Positions 34,701-44,358 of a stretch of 64,000 nt of DNA are shown here, in pieces. This DNA comes from Bacteroides sp. M10. GTDB lineage: Bacteria > Bacteroidota > Bacteroidia > Bacteroidales > Bacteroidaceae. The translations under genes were made by a program, and so were the position numbers. How positions within the stretch are numbered: the first letter of the stretch is position 1; every line of letters starts with the position of its first letter. The notes beneath the pieces are model-generated. The model searched no databases and was not told the DNA's origin. It was given only the letters and a program-made list of their open reading frames with translations. The DNA is taken from positions 4,732,501-4,796,500 of the forward strand of contig NZ_CP060488.1 in NCBI RefSeq assembly GCF_014334015.1, in the 5' to 3' direction.

Positions 34701-37700
34701 ATGAAAGAAATTATAAAACACAAGTTCTCATACTTGTTATTCTTCCTTTTGTTGGTTTCGTGTTTTGCTTCAGCTTATGGGCAAGAACGAACGATCACTC
34801 TTAATCTATCAAAAGTACCCTTAAACACTGCTTTGAAAGAAGTTGAGAGACAAACTTCAATGTCAGTAGTCTATAACACAAATGATGTCGATATAAATCG
34901 CATCGTATCCATCAAGGTAACAAAAGAATCTCTGAATAATGTAATGAATCAGTTATTCAGAGGAGTTAATGTCAGTTTTTCAATAGTAGATAATCATATT
35001 GTACTTTCTGCAAAGAGTAATAAAGAAGATCAGCAGAAAAAAACTCCAATTATGGCAAGTGGTACTGTTACTGATTCAAAAGGAGAACCATTGATCGGAG
35101 TTAGTATTCTGGTAAAAGGAACTTCAAATGGTACTATCACTGATATGGATGGAAATTTCAAAATACAGGCTGCCAAAGGTGATGTACTTGAAGTATCCTA
35201 TATCGGTTATGCCTCCCAAGCAATCACGCTTACCAATGCTCAACCTCTTAAAGTAACCTTAGGAGAAGATACGCAAGTATTGGACGAAGTAGTTGTTACT
35301 GCATTGGGTATCAAGCGTTCGGAAAAAGCATTGACATATAATGTACAACAGGTGAAAGGTGATGAACTTACAACTGTAAAAAGTACTAATTTTATGAATG
35401 CATTGGCTGGTAAAGCGGCAGGTGTACAGATTAACTCTAGTGCATCAGGTCCTGGTGGCGGTGTGAAAGTTGTAATGCGTGGTGCTAAGTCTATTACACA
35501 GAATAATAATGCTTTGTATGTAATTGATGGTATTCCAATGTATAACCGTGCCTCTTCCGGTGGTGATGGAGCTATGGCAACACAACCTAGTAGTGAATCA
35601 ATAGCTGACATTAATCCGGATGATATCGAGAGTATGTCATTGTTGACAGGACCTTCTGCAGCTGCATTATATGGATATGAAGGAGCTAATGGAGTTGTTC
35701 TAATCACTACAAAGAAAGGGCGTGCAGATAAGACAACTGTAACTTATAGCAATAATACCACCTTCAGTGATCCGATGATGATGCCTAAGTTCCAAAATAC
35801 GTATGGTAATCTGGCAGGAGAAACAATGAGTTGGGGCCTGGAAACAGATAAGAGATATGACCCTGCAAATTTCTTTAATACAGGAAGTAACATATCTAAT
35901 GCACTGTCTCTCTCTACAGGTAATGACAAAAGTCAAAGTTATATCTCTGTAGCTACCACTAATGCAGCAGGCATCATGCCTAATAACGACTACGATAGAT
36001 ATAACTTCTCGTTCCGCAACACCACCAATTTCCTGAATAATAAGTTTATTTTGGACACAAGTGCCAACTATATTATCCAGAATGATAAGAATATGGTGTC
36101 TCAAGGACAATACTTTAACCCGTTGACAGCTTTATATCTGTTTCCACGTGGTGAGGACTTTAATGACGTAACTGTATACGAACGCTATGATGACTTATCA
36201 GGAGTAAGCACTCAATATTGGCCATACGGTGATTTAGGAGGTGTTTCATCTCAAAATCCTTATTGGATCATGAATCGAATGAATCGTGAAAATGATAGAA
36301 GACGTTACAAACTGGCTGCCAGTCTGCAATATAACATCATTGAAGGGCTGAATGTGCAGGGACGTGTGAGCGTTGACAATACCGAAAGCAAATATACTGA
36401 AAAATTCCATGCCGGTACTGTCGGTAACTTTGCAGGAACGAAAGGACGATATAAGGAAGAAAGACGTATGGATAGGCAAATATATGCAGACGTGTTGGCT
36501 AACTTCAACAAAACGTTCAAAGATTTTAATGTAATGGCCAACCTTGGTGCTTCTATTAAAGACCTTCGCATGGAATCTAGCTCTTTACACGGAGACTTGA
36601 ACAATGTGACCAACCATTTTACCATCGAAAACCTGACACGTAGTGGGTATTATAAAGTAGATGCTAATGGCCTAAAACGTCAGACACAATCCGTTTTCGC
36701 CAATGCGGAAATAGGATGGAGAAGCTTCCTTTTCTTAAGTCTCACCGGACGTGCTGACTGGGATTCTTCACTTGCTCTTTCCGACAGAGGAAATAAAGCG
36801 TTCTTCTATCCATCTGTTGGTATTTCAAGCATTCTAAGCGAAGTGATTGATCTGCCCGAATGGTTCTCATTCTTGAAAGCACGTTTCTCTTTCACTTCTG
36901 TAGGTAATGCTTATGATCCTTATTTGACTAAAGCACGCTATATCTATGATGATCAGCTTGACCAATACAAAACAGAATCTTTGTATCCGAATTCGGATTT
37001 GAAACCCGAAATTACCAAATCTTATGAAGCAGGATTGAATATGCGTTTCTTTAAAGGTGCATTGAATTTTGATATTACTTATTATAATTCAGATACACGT
37101 AACCAAACGTTTGCAGCACCTCTTCCTGCAAGTGCCGGATATACCGCTGTTAATATTCAAGCTGGTAGTGTACAGAATCAAGGTATCGAAATGGCTTTAG
37201 GATATAATAATGAATGGCGTGATTTCGGCTGGTCTACTAACTTTACTTTTACTTATAACAAGAATAAGATTAAAAGACTCGCAGATGGTGTAACCAACAG
37301 AATAACTGGTGAACCCATTGAAATGCCTTATGTGGATAAAGCCAGATTAGGAGGTTCAACTTCACCGGTAGTACGTCTGACAGAAGGCGGTTCTATGGGA
37401 GATTTATACATCAACCGTGATTTCAAACGCGACAACAACGGTTATATCTATCTGGATGCTAAAACAGGTTTGCCAAGCATGGTAGAAACTGAATACAAGA
37501 AAATTGGCTCACTGCTTCCGAAAGTTAATTTAGGATGGAGAAATTCATTCACTTATAAAGGAGTACGTTTGAATGTATTGTTAAGTGGTCGTTTTGGTGG
37601 TTTAGTTGTATCTAATACGCAGGCATTCCTTGATCGTTGTGGCGTTTCAGAATATAGCGCACAACTTCGCCAAGCTGGAGGAGTAACAATCAACGACAGA

Positions 37701-38012
37701 AATGTGTCTGCTAAAGACTATCTGGGTATAGTAGCAGCTGGTACCGGTGAGGGAGATCACTATGTTTACAATGCAACGAATATCCGCCTGCAGGAAGTCA
37801 GCCTCGAATATACGCTTCCTAAGAAATGGCTGTATAACATTGCTGATGTGACATTAGGTTTAATTGGAAACAATCTGGCTATGATCTATTGTAAAGCACC
37901 GTTTGATCCGGAATTGGTTGCATCATCTTCCAGCACTTTCTATACTGGTGTGGATTACTTCATGCAACCTAGCTTGAGAAACATGGGATTTAGTGTAAAA
38001 GTACAATTCTAA
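34701..38012 (+). CDS. Complete SusC-type TonB-dependent transporter with STN domain (active module)
   Basis: 1103 residues: signal peptide (to about Gly27), STN domain (about 34-105; TITLNLSKVPLNTALKEVE, ending DNHIVLSAK), carboxypeptidase-like domain (about 117-190; ASGTVTDSKGEPLIGVSI), TonB box LDEVVVTALGI (about 194-204), plug with VVMRGAKSITQNNNALYVIDG, and 22-strand barrel to the final KVQF. It imports oligosaccharides with its SusD partner using TonB energy. The STN domain should contact the FecR protein encoded at 23235. Codons 171-206 lie in the recombination repeat, so everything after them can be exchanged for the left-hand body while the sensory N-terminus is kept. Confidence 0.93.
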   Translation: MKEIIKHKFSYLLFFLLLVSCFASAYGQERTITLNLSKVPLNTALKEVERQTSMSVVYNTNDVDINRIVSIKVTKESLNNVMNQLFRGVNVSFSIVDNHIVLSAKSNKEDQQKKTPIMASGTVTDSKGEPLIGVSILVKGTSNGTITDMDGNFKIQAAKGDVLEVSYIGYASQAITLTNAQPLKVTLGEDTQVLDEVVVTALGIKRSEKALTYNVQQVKGDELTTVKSTNFMNALAGKAAGVQINSSASGPGGGVKVVMRGAKSITQNNNALYVIDGIPMYNRASSGGDGAMATQPSSESIADINPDDIESMSLLTGPSAAALYGYEGANGVVLITTKKGRADKTTVTYSNNTTFSDPMMMPKFQNTYGNLAGETMSWGLETDKRYDPANFFNTGSNISNALSLSTGNDKSQSYISVATTNAAGIMPNNDYDRYNFSFRNTTNFLNNKFILDTSANYIIQNDKNMVSQGQYFNPLTALYLFPRGEDFNDVTVYERYDDLSGVSTQYWPYGDLGGVSSQNPYWIMNRMNRENDRRRYKLAASLQYNIIEGLNVQGRVSVDNTESKYTEKFHAGTVGNFAGTKGRYKEERRMDRQIYADVLANFNKTFKDFNVMANLGASIKDLRMESSSLHGDLNNVTNHFTIENLTRSGYYKVDANGLKRQTQSVFANAEIGWRSFLFLSLTGRADWDSSLALSDRGNKAFFYPSVGISSILSEVIDLPEWFSFLKARFSFTSVGNAYDPYLTKARYIYDDQLDQYKTESLYPNSDLKPEITKSYEAGLNMRFFKGALNFDITYYNSDTRNQTFAAPLPASAGYTAVNIQAGSVQNQGIEMALGYNNEWRDFGWSTNFTFTYNKNKIKRLADGVTNRITGEPIEMPYVDKARLGGSTSPVVRLTEGGSMGDLYINRDFKRDNNGYIYLDAKTGLPSMVETEYKKIGSLLPKVNLGWRNSFTYKGVRLNVLLSGRFGGLVVSNTQAFLDRCGVSEYSAQLRQAGGVTINDRNVSAKDYLGIVAAGTGEGDHYVYNATNIRLQEVSLEYTLPKKWLYNIADVTLGLIGNNLAMIYCKAPFDPELVASSSSTFYTGVDYFMQPSLRNMGFSVKVQF
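35213..35318 (+). repeat. Right 106-bp recombination repeat of the susC switch
   Basis: It is identical to the reverse complement of 32166-32271. It starts at the third base of codon 171 and ends at codon 206 of the complete susC, so a crossover anywhere inside keeps the reading frame. Confidence 0.95.
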
Positions 38013-38026
38013 TAAAGGAACGAATA

Positions 38027-39598
38027 ATGAAAAGATTCAATATAATCAAGACAGTAAGCGCAGCAGCTTTTACAACTACTCTGCTGTTCACTTCGTGTAC
38101 CGGGAACTTTGACGAATTAAACATGCATCCAACGGACTTGTATCCCGAAAATATGACTCCAACCGAGCGGGTAGGTACATTGTTTGTGGCTATGACTCGC
38201 TTATTGAATGCCTGTCAGGAAAATAACAGCCAGCACACCGAACAAATGGTGGGGCAATATGGAGGTTATTTTGCTACAACTGCTCCCTGGAATGGCACTA
38301 ATTTCGGAACATTTAATCCTAGTGCAGACTGGGTATCTGTTCCTTACAAAGATATGTTTACTGAATTTTATCCGAATTTTCAAACAGTCAAAGAGTCAAC
38401 AGGAGGGTCTGGATACATCTATGCATGGGCGTCTATTCTTAGAGTAGGCGTAATGATTCGCGTAGCCGATATCTATGGACCTATTCCTTACTCTGAAATG
38501 GGAAAAGGAGAATTTCAAGTAGCATATGACGACGTAAAAACACTCTATCATAATATGATTAGTGATTTGACACGTAGTATTGAGGTACTTTCTGCTTTTG
38601 TGCAGGAGAATGCAGGAAAAGAGGTTCCGGTTGCTGAATATGATATCATATACAATGGTGATTTCAGCAAATGGATTAAGTATGCCAATTCTTTGAAACT
38701 TCGTATGGCAGTACGTATCGCTTCTAATACTGAAGACACGGAATATGCCAAACAAATCATGGCTGAAGCAATTGAGGGAGGAGTTATAGAGTCTAATGGA
38801 GATAATGCTTTCTTCCCCGCTATGCCATACAATCCATTTGAGATTGCTTCCGGCTGGGGTGACTTGGCTATTAACGCAACACTTTCCGCATATATGACCG
38901 GATATAGTGATCCGCGCATCAGTAAGTATATGAATACTGCGACTTCATACAGAGACTACCGTGGAGTACGTATGGGTATTAGTGATACAAGCAAAGCCGT
39001 AGAGGGTAGCGCAGCAAGATATTCTAAACCTGCTTTTACAGCAGATTCCCCTATGCCTGTTTTCTATGCAGCGGAGACTTATTTCTTGAAAGCTGAAGCT
39101 GCTCTGCAGGGATGGATTGCTGGTGGAGACGCAGCGGCCAAAAGCTATTATGAACAAGGTATTCAAATGTCAATGAGTCAATATGGTGTAGAGATTGGTG
39201 ACTATCTTTCAAGCACTGTTGTTCCACAAGGTTACACAGATCGATTGAATTCAAAGAATAATATCTCATTTACCAGCGTGCCCAGTGTTGCATGGGGAGA
39301 TGGAACTAATAAACTTCAAAAGATTATTACCCAAAAATGGATTGCCAACTATCCGATGGGGATCGAAGCTTGGTGTGATTATCGTCGTACCGGCTATCCC
39401 GAATTGTTTACTGCACGTGACAATCTAAGTTCTGCCGGTTATATCGGTGATATTGATAGCAAACGTATGGTACGCCGCTTGCCATATCCTACAACAGAAA
39501 AATCCAGTAACTCTGCCAATGTAGAAGCCGCTATTGCAACTATGTTAGGTGGTCCGGACACCGGATCTACAGATTTATGGTGGGCGAAAAAGAACTGA
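38027..39598 (+). CDS. SusD/RagB-family lipoprotein (active module)
   Basis: 523 residues; lipoprotein signal with LLFTSC (Cys24), then the SusD fold. Blocks include TPTERVGTLFVAMTRLLNA, YIYAWASILRVGVMIRVADIYGPIPYSEM and WIANYPMGIEAWCDYRRTGYPELF. It forms the glycan-capturing lid for the SusC encoded 14 nt upstream. The closest relative in the window is the SusD of the silent module, with the same HTEQMVGQ/QDQMVGQ-type segment near residue 70 and the same C-terminal WWAKKN/KWAKKN ending. Confidence 0.9.
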   Translation: MKRFNIIKTVSAAAFTTTLLFTSCTGNFDELNMHPTDLYPENMTPTERVGTLFVAMTRLLNACQENNSQHTEQMVGQYGGYFATTAPWNGTNFGTFNPSADWVSVPYKDMFTEFYPNFQTVKESTGGSGYIYAWASILRVGVMIRVADIYGPIPYSEMGKGEFQVAYDDVKTLYHNMISDLTRSIEVLSAFVQENAGKEVPVAEYDIIYNGDFSKWIKYANSLKLRMAVRIASNTEDTEYAKQIMAEAIEGGVIESNGDNAFFPAMPYNPFEIASGWGDLAINATLSAYMTGYSDPRISKYMNTATSYRDYRGVRMGISDTSKAVEGSAARYSKPAFTADSPMPVFYAAETYFLKAEAALQGWIAGGDAAAKSYYEQGIQMSMSQYGVEIGDYLSSTVVPQGYTDRLNSKNNISFTSVPSVAWGDGTNKLQKIITQKWIANYPMGIEAWCDYRRTGYPELFTARDNLSSAGYIGDIDSKRMVRRLPYPTTEKSSNSANVEAAIATMLGGPDTGSTDLWWAKKN

Positions 39599-39623
39599 TT
39601 TTTAACCTGATAAAACATAGAAT

Positions 39624-40757
39624 ATGAAACATATAAAGAAAATGTTAGGATTTGCATTTGCTGCGACATTCTTTGTTGGATGCACGGATGTGGAATCTAT
39701 TAATGACATAGATTTGAATCAAACAACTAAAACTGATGAATATTATGCTGCTTTGCGTGAATGGAAAGAGACACCGGGACTTCCGCAAGTGTTTGTATGG
39801 TTCGACAACTGGACAGGGACTTCTCCTACAGGTGAAAATAGCTTAAGAGGTTTGCCTGATTCTATCACCATTGCGTCCAACTGGGGTGGTCATCCTAAAT
39901 TTGATTTAACTCCGGAACGAAAAGCTGATATGGAATATATGCAAAAAGTGAAAGGAACAAAGGTTGTCGTTACTCTCTTTTCTCAAAACATTGGTGATGA
40001 TCTTCCTGATAAAGAAATTTATCACGAAGCCGGAACCAGTAGTGATCCGGAAAAAGTGAGACCTGCAATCAAAGCCTATGCCGAGGATATTTACAAGGCT
40101 TGCCTTGAATGTGGATATGATGGTTATGACTGGGATTATGAACCTGGTGGTGGAATGGGAGTAGGTCCGCTCTGGTCAAATAAAGTTCAGAGAACTATAT
40201 TTGTAGAGGAACTTTCCTACTGGTTTGGACATGGCGCAATGGATCCCAACCGTGATCGTGGAGATCGCGCTATGCCGGAAAAACGCCTTCTCTTCTTGAT
40301 TGACGGTGAGGTCGGTATTCGAACAGGTATGGATAAGGAATGGCTGTCATATTATGTAGATTATTTTGTATTGCAGGCTTATGGCGGAATGGCAGACTAC
40401 AGAATGAAAGGGGTTCTTGACGATATGAGCGATTGGATTCAGCAGGGAATTATTACTCCGGATGAAATCGTTCGTAGAACCATAGCCACAGAAAATTTTG
40501 AATCGTATGCAAATACAGGGGGAGGATTTCTCGGCATGTCAAATTATGTATATAAAACAACGTATACCACCGGTGGAAAATCGTATGAAATAGATCAGTT
40601 GATTGGTGGATGCGGGCTTTATCGTGTAGGCTTTGATTATGCACAGGGTAAGGGTGATTATGATGGTTCACCGGAATACTATTTTCTGCGTCAAGGCATT
40701 ACGAACATATACAAGAATTTCTATAGCCGTATGAATGCTACTGCGAATGAAGAATAA
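39624..40757 (+). CDS. GH18 endo-beta-N-acetylglucosaminidase-type lipoprotein (active module)
   Basis: 377 residues; lipoprotein signal with FFVGC (Cys20). The GH18 catalytic motif DGYDWDYE is intact at residues 166-173 (Glu173 acid). The barrel strands ITIASNWGGH and YVDYFVLQAYG are clear. Together with the surface location, this indicates release of N-glycans from host or dietary glycoproteins by cutting between the two core GlcNAc residues. The loops differ from the silent paralogue at 26746, for example an extra GGGMGVGPLWSNKVQ segment after the catalytic strand, so the substrate range may differ. It is in one operon with the flanking susD and LamG genes. Confidence 0.87.
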   Translation: MKHIKKMLGFAFAATFFVGCTDVESINDIDLNQTTKTDEYYAALREWKETPGLPQVFVWFDNWTGTSPTGENSLRGLPDSITIASNWGGHPKFDLTPERKADMEYMQKVKGTKVVVTLFSQNIGDDLPDKEIYHEAGTSSDPEKVRPAIKAYAEDIYKACLECGYDGYDWDYEPGGGMGVGPLWSNKVQRTIFVEELSYWFGHGAMDPNRDRGDRAMPEKRLLFLIDGEVGIRTGMDKEWLSYYVDYFVLQAYGGMADYRMKGVLDDMSDWIQQGIITPDEIVRRTIATENFESYANTGGGFLGMSNYVYKTTYTTGGKSYEIDQLIGGCGLYRVGFDYAQGKGDYDGSPEYYFLRQGITNIYKNFYSRMNATANEE

Positions 40758-40779
40758 TGGTTAAACGAATTTTATAAGA

Positions 40780-41922
40780 ATGAAAATTATGAAATATATC
40801 TATTTATCAAGTCTTATGATCGCATTCTCAACAGTCTTTTTTATGGGATGTGAAAATGCTGAATACAAGGCGCAGACAAACAGTCTTTATATAACGGATG
40901 CAGCTGATATAGCCACTGCTGCTACTATCACTATGGATGATGGTGCAGACATTAATGTTGTGGTACGTTTAGCTCAAAAGGTTACGGAAGATGTAGAGGT
41001 TGAAATTCAATTTGTTCCCGAATTACTGACCGAATACAATACGATCAGTGGTACAGAATATGAAGTTCTGCCTGCAAACATGCTTCCACAGAACGCTACG
41101 GTTACGATTCCGGCAGGTGAAATTAGTGCCAATTATCGGCTTCATGTGAATGATTTTGCAACGAATGGTATTACTTATGCTATTCCCCTTGCATTGGGAA
41201 ATGTTATCAAAGGTGATGTTACGAAATCAAAAGCTCAAAGCAAATTCATTTATGTATTGGCTAAACCTTTGAATGTTTCTGCTCCTGTATTGCGTGGTAA
41301 TGCCGGAAATGTATCTACCTTGCCGGCAACAGACTGGGGAATTACGGTAGATGCATGGACATTGGAAGCATGGGTACGTATGGATGGTTATAGTATAAAT
41401 AACCAAGCTATTTTCACTTCCGGCAGTAATGATCATGAAATCTATATCCGTTTTGGGGATGCCAATAGACCATATAATTATCTACAGATAAAGTCCTTGG
41501 GAGGACAGAAACAAACAGCTAGTGATTTGGAGGCAAATACTTGGTATCATTGGGCTTTCGTTTATAATGGAACAACACTTACTATTTATAGAAATGGAAA
41601 ACAAGATACATTCTTTGACCCTCCTGCGCCGAAAGGTGGAAGCGTTCGTTTTGATTTTATGAAAATAGTTGATAGTGGTAGCTATTTCCGTAATAATTGT
41701 ACTATGAGTCAGGTTCGTCTGTGGAAAGTAGCTCGTACTGAATCAGAAATTGCAAACAATATGTACTTTGAAGTTAATCCTAAGAATCCAAACTTGATTG
41801 CTCTTTGGCCAATGGATGAAGGAGAAGGTACTGCCTTTAGAGATGCAACAGGGAATGGGCATGATGCAACTTCTAATGGTGCTCTTCAGAAGTGGGAACA
41901 TAATATCAGATTTGATAAATAA
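40780..41922 (+). CDS. DUF1735-LamG surface glycan-binding lipoprotein (active module)
   Basis: 380 residues: lipobox VFFMGC (Cys24), DUF1735 domain (about 30-165; VEVEIQFVPELLTEYNTISGTEYEVLP), and a LamG/concanavalin-like domain (about 170-375; WTLEAWVRMDGYSIN, TWYHWAFVYNGTTLTIYRNG, LIALWPMDEGEGTAFRDATGNGHDA). It is expected on the cell surface beside SusD and GH18. It is the last gene of the switchable right module and is followed by a terminator, so genes downstream need their own promoter or read-through. No counterpart of the frameshifted DUF1735/F5-8 gene of the left module exists here. Confidence 0.83.
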   Translation: MKIMKYIYLSSLMIAFSTVFFMGCENAEYKAQTNSLYITDAADIATAATITMDDGADINVVVRLAQKVTEDVEVEIQFVPELLTEYNTISGTEYEVLPANMLPQNATVTIPAGEISANYRLHVNDFATNGITYAIPLALGNVIKGDVTKSKAQSKFIYVLAKPLNVSAPVLRGNAGNVSTLPATDWGITVDAWTLEAWVRMDGYSINNQAIFTSGSNDHEIYIRFGDANRPYNYLQIKSLGGQKQTASDLEANTWYHWAFVYNGTTLTIYRNGKQDTFFDPPAPKGGSVRFDFMKIVDSGSYFRNNCTMSQVRLWKVARTESEIANNMYFEVNPKNPNLIALWPMDEGEGTAFRDATGNGHDATSNGALQKWEHNIRFDK

Positions 41923-41954
41923 AATGTGCTAGACAAATAATTTATATGAAAGAG

Positions 41955-41987
41955 AAGGATATGTCCATTGCGGCATATCCTTTTTTT
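41955..41987 (+). terminator. Terminator of the active module
   Basis: aaggatatg (41955-41963) pairs with catatcctt (41974-41982), followed by a T-run. It separates the switchable module from the enzymes downstream. Confidence 0.85.
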
Positions 41988-42076
41988 ATATGTTAAAGTA
42001 TTCATAATTTTTTAGAACTTCATTCTCCTGAACTGTATTATAATAAATGCTCGTATAAACTTAAATTCTAACAAAC

Positions 42077-44260
42077 ATGAAACATTGGTTATTATCTGTT
42101 TTGCTGGTGGTGTGTGGTGCCGTTTCAGCACAAGTAACACTAGTAAAAGATGGAAAGAGTAATGCTCGTATCATTGTACAGGACAAGATGCCAGATACTA
42201 AGACATCAGCGCAACTCTTACAACATTTTCTCTATCATATTTCGAAAAGCAAGCTTCCAATTGAAAATGATAAAACGCCTCGGAAAGGAGATATACTGAT
42301 TGGCGGTCAAACTCCGCAAACAGTGACGGAAGATGGTTTCTCTATCTCTACGCAAGACGGTATTTTAAGAATATCAGGAAAAGAAAAAGGAGTTGTATAT
42401 GGAGTTGTCACTTTGTTGGAACAATATCTGGGAGTTGATTATTGGGGAGAGAATGAATACTCTTTTACTCCTCAAAAGATGGTGATCTTGCCTTTAATTA
42501 ATAAAGTCGAAAACCCGGCCTTTCGTTATCGTCAGACGCAATGTTATGCCATCCGTACGGATTCTATTTATAAGTGGTGGAATCGTTTAGAGGAACCCAA
42601 CGAAGTGTTTGCTGCCGGTTATTGGGTACATACCTTTGATAAGCTTCTGCCTTCATCTGTTTACGGGAAAGAACATCCGGAATATTATTCTTATTTCAAA
42701 GGAAAGCGCCATCCGGGGAAAGCAAGTCAGTGGTGTTTGAGTAATCCGGAAGTTTTTGAGATTGTAGCTCAACGTGTAGACTCTATTTTCAAAGCTAACC
42801 CCGATAAACATATCATGTCCGTCAGTCAGAATGATGGTAATTATACGAATTGCACCTGTGATGCTTGTAAGGCTATTGATGATTATGAAGGGGCACTATC
42901 GGGAAGTGTGATTACTTTTCTGAATAAGTTGGCTGCTCGTTTTCCGGATAAGGAGTTTTCTACATTGGCTTATCTGTATACAATGAATCCTCCGAAGCAT
43001 GTGAAGCCTTTGCCGAATGTGAATATTATGTTGTGTGATATTGACTGCGACCGTGAGGTAACCTTGACGGAGAATGCTTCGGGAAAGGAATTTGTGAAAG
43101 CCATGGAGGGATGGTCTAAAATAACCAATAATATTTTCGTCTGGGATTATGGTATTAACTTTGATAATTATCTGGCCCCTTTTCCTAACTTCCATATTTT
43201 ACAGGATAATATCCGTCTTTTCAAGAAGAATCATGCTACCATGCATTTCTCTCAAATAGCAGGGAGCAGGGGAGGAGATTTTGCCGAACTTCGTGCCTAT
43301 TTAGTTTCAAAGTTAATGTGGAATCCCGAAGCTAATGTAGACTCTTTGATGCAACATTTCCTACATGGATATTATGGTGAAGCAGCGCCACATCTTTATC
43401 AATACATAAAGGTTATGGAAGGTGCATTAATAGGTAGCGGACAGAGATTATGGATTTATGATTCTCCTGTATCACATAAATATGGCATGTTGAAGCCTGC
43501 TTTGATGCGTCGTTATAATCATTTATTTGATTTGGCCGAAAAGGCTGTTGCAACAGAGCCGGATTTCTTGAAGCGAGTTCAACGGGCGCGTCTGCCAATT
43601 CAGTATTCAGAACTGGAGATCGCACGGACAGAGACAGAAAAAGACTTGGCAGATATAAATAAGAAGTTAGATCTTTTTGAGGAACGTGTGAAAGAGTTTC
43701 AAGTTCCTACCTTGAATGAGCGTTCCAACTCACCGATAGACTACTGTAAATTGTATCGGGAACGCTACATGCCACAGAAGGAAAATAGTCTGGCTTTGGG
43801 AGCAAAGGTTACTTATATAACTCCTCCTACCGGAAAATATGCAGCGTTAGGAAAGACTGCATTGGTTGATGGTTTGTTTGGTGGAGCAACCTTTGTTGAT
43901 AGTTGGATTGGTTGGGAAGGAACGGATGGTGCATTCGTTATAGATTTAGGTGAAACGAAAGAAATACATAGTGTGGAAACGGATTTTCTTCATCAAATAG
44001 GGGCATGGATTCTTTTCCCTTTAAAGGTGGTTTATTCGTATGCTGATGACGGTGAGCATTATACACACTGGAAAACGATTGATTTGCCGGAAGAGCGTAC
44101 GGGGGAGGTGAAATTCCGTGGAGTCAAGGCAAAATCAGCAGAACCGGTAAAAACTCGTTATGTAAAAGTAGAAGTCACCGGAACGAAAGAATGCCCGACT
44201 TGGCATTACGGCGTGGGACATCCTTCGTGGTTCTTTATAGACGAAGTGATAATAAAATAA
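42077..44260 (+). CDS. GH163-type (DUF4838) N-glycan-active glycosidase
   Basis: 727 residues with a signal peptide (to VSAQ, residue 19) and no lipobox, so it is probably periplasmic. An N-terminal beta-alpha domain like that of GH20 (about 20-140; ILIGGQTPQTVTEDGFSI, GVVYGVVTLLEQYLGVDYW) precedes the DUF4838 TIM barrel (about 150-480; HIMSVSQNDGNYTNCTCDACKA, FVWDYGINFDNYL). The C-terminus (about 575-727) is a discoidin-like beta domain (FVIDLGETKEIHSVETDF). Members of GH163 are described as endo-beta-N-acetylglucosaminidases on complex N-glycans. Position before an MFS, GH130 and GH92 set supports N-glycan core processing. The exact bond cut is inferred. Confidence 0.75.
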   Translation: MKHWLLSVLLVVCGAVSAQVTLVKDGKSNARIIVQDKMPDTKTSAQLLQHFLYHISKSKLPIENDKTPRKGDILIGGQTPQTVTEDGFSISTQDGILRISGKEKGVVYGVVTLLEQYLGVDYWGENEYSFTPQKMVILPLINKVENPAFRYRQTQCYAIRTDSIYKWWNRLEEPNEVFAAGYWVHTFDKLLPSSVYGKEHPEYYSYFKGKRHPGKASQWCLSNPEVFEIVAQRVDSIFKANPDKHIMSVSQNDGNYTNCTCDACKAIDDYEGALSGSVITFLNKLAARFPDKEFSTLAYLYTMNPPKHVKPLPNVNIMLCDIDCDREVTLTENASGKEFVKAMEGWSKITNNIFVWDYGINFDNYLAPFPNFHILQDNIRLFKKNHATMHFSQIAGSRGGDFAELRAYLVSKLMWNPEANVDSLMQHFLHGYYGEAAPHLYQYIKVMEGALIGSGQRLWIYDSPVSHKYGMLKPALMRRYNHLFDLAEKAVATEPDFLKRVQRARLPIQYSELEIARTETEKDLADINKKLDLFEERVKEFQVPTLNERSNSPIDYCKLYRERYMPQKENSLALGAKVTYITPPTGKYAALGKTALVDGLFGGATFVDSWIGWEGTDGAFVIDLGETKEIHSVETDFLHQIGAWILFPLKVVYSYADDGEHYTHWKTIDLPEERTGEVKFRGVKAKSAEPVKTRYVKVEVTGTKECPTWHYGVGHPSWFFIDEVIIK

Positions 44261-44298
44261 AAAAAGTAGGGGGGAGGCGTTAGTAGTTTCCCCCTTTT
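44261..44298 (+). terminator. Possible terminator after GH163
   Basis: ggggg (44269-44273) and ccccc (44290-44294), extended by A and T runs on each side, can form a hairpin with T-rich tail. The stem is short and the loop large, so it may be leaky. Confidence 0.4.
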
Positions 44299-44358
44299 AG
44301 TTGTATTATATATAGATGGGTTAGAAAAATGGATTTTTTCATCTATATACTATGATTT

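Larger units (their letters stand above)
32166..35318. mobile_element. Invertible segment (susC phase switch) with its own recombinase
   Basis: The 3153-bp unit is bounded by the exact 106-bp inverted repeats. Inside are non-coding DNA with unusual repeats (32283-33087), a tyrosine recombinase, a promoter region (34324-34700), and the first 170 codons of susC (signal peptide, STN and most of the carboxypeptidase-like domain). Inversion would exchange which downstream module (susC body, susD, GH18, LamG lipoprotein) is joined to the promoter and exported. In this sequence the right module is ON. Comparable recombinase-driven susC shuffling is known in Bacteroides; this locus appears to be a two-way version. 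Confidence 0.85.
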
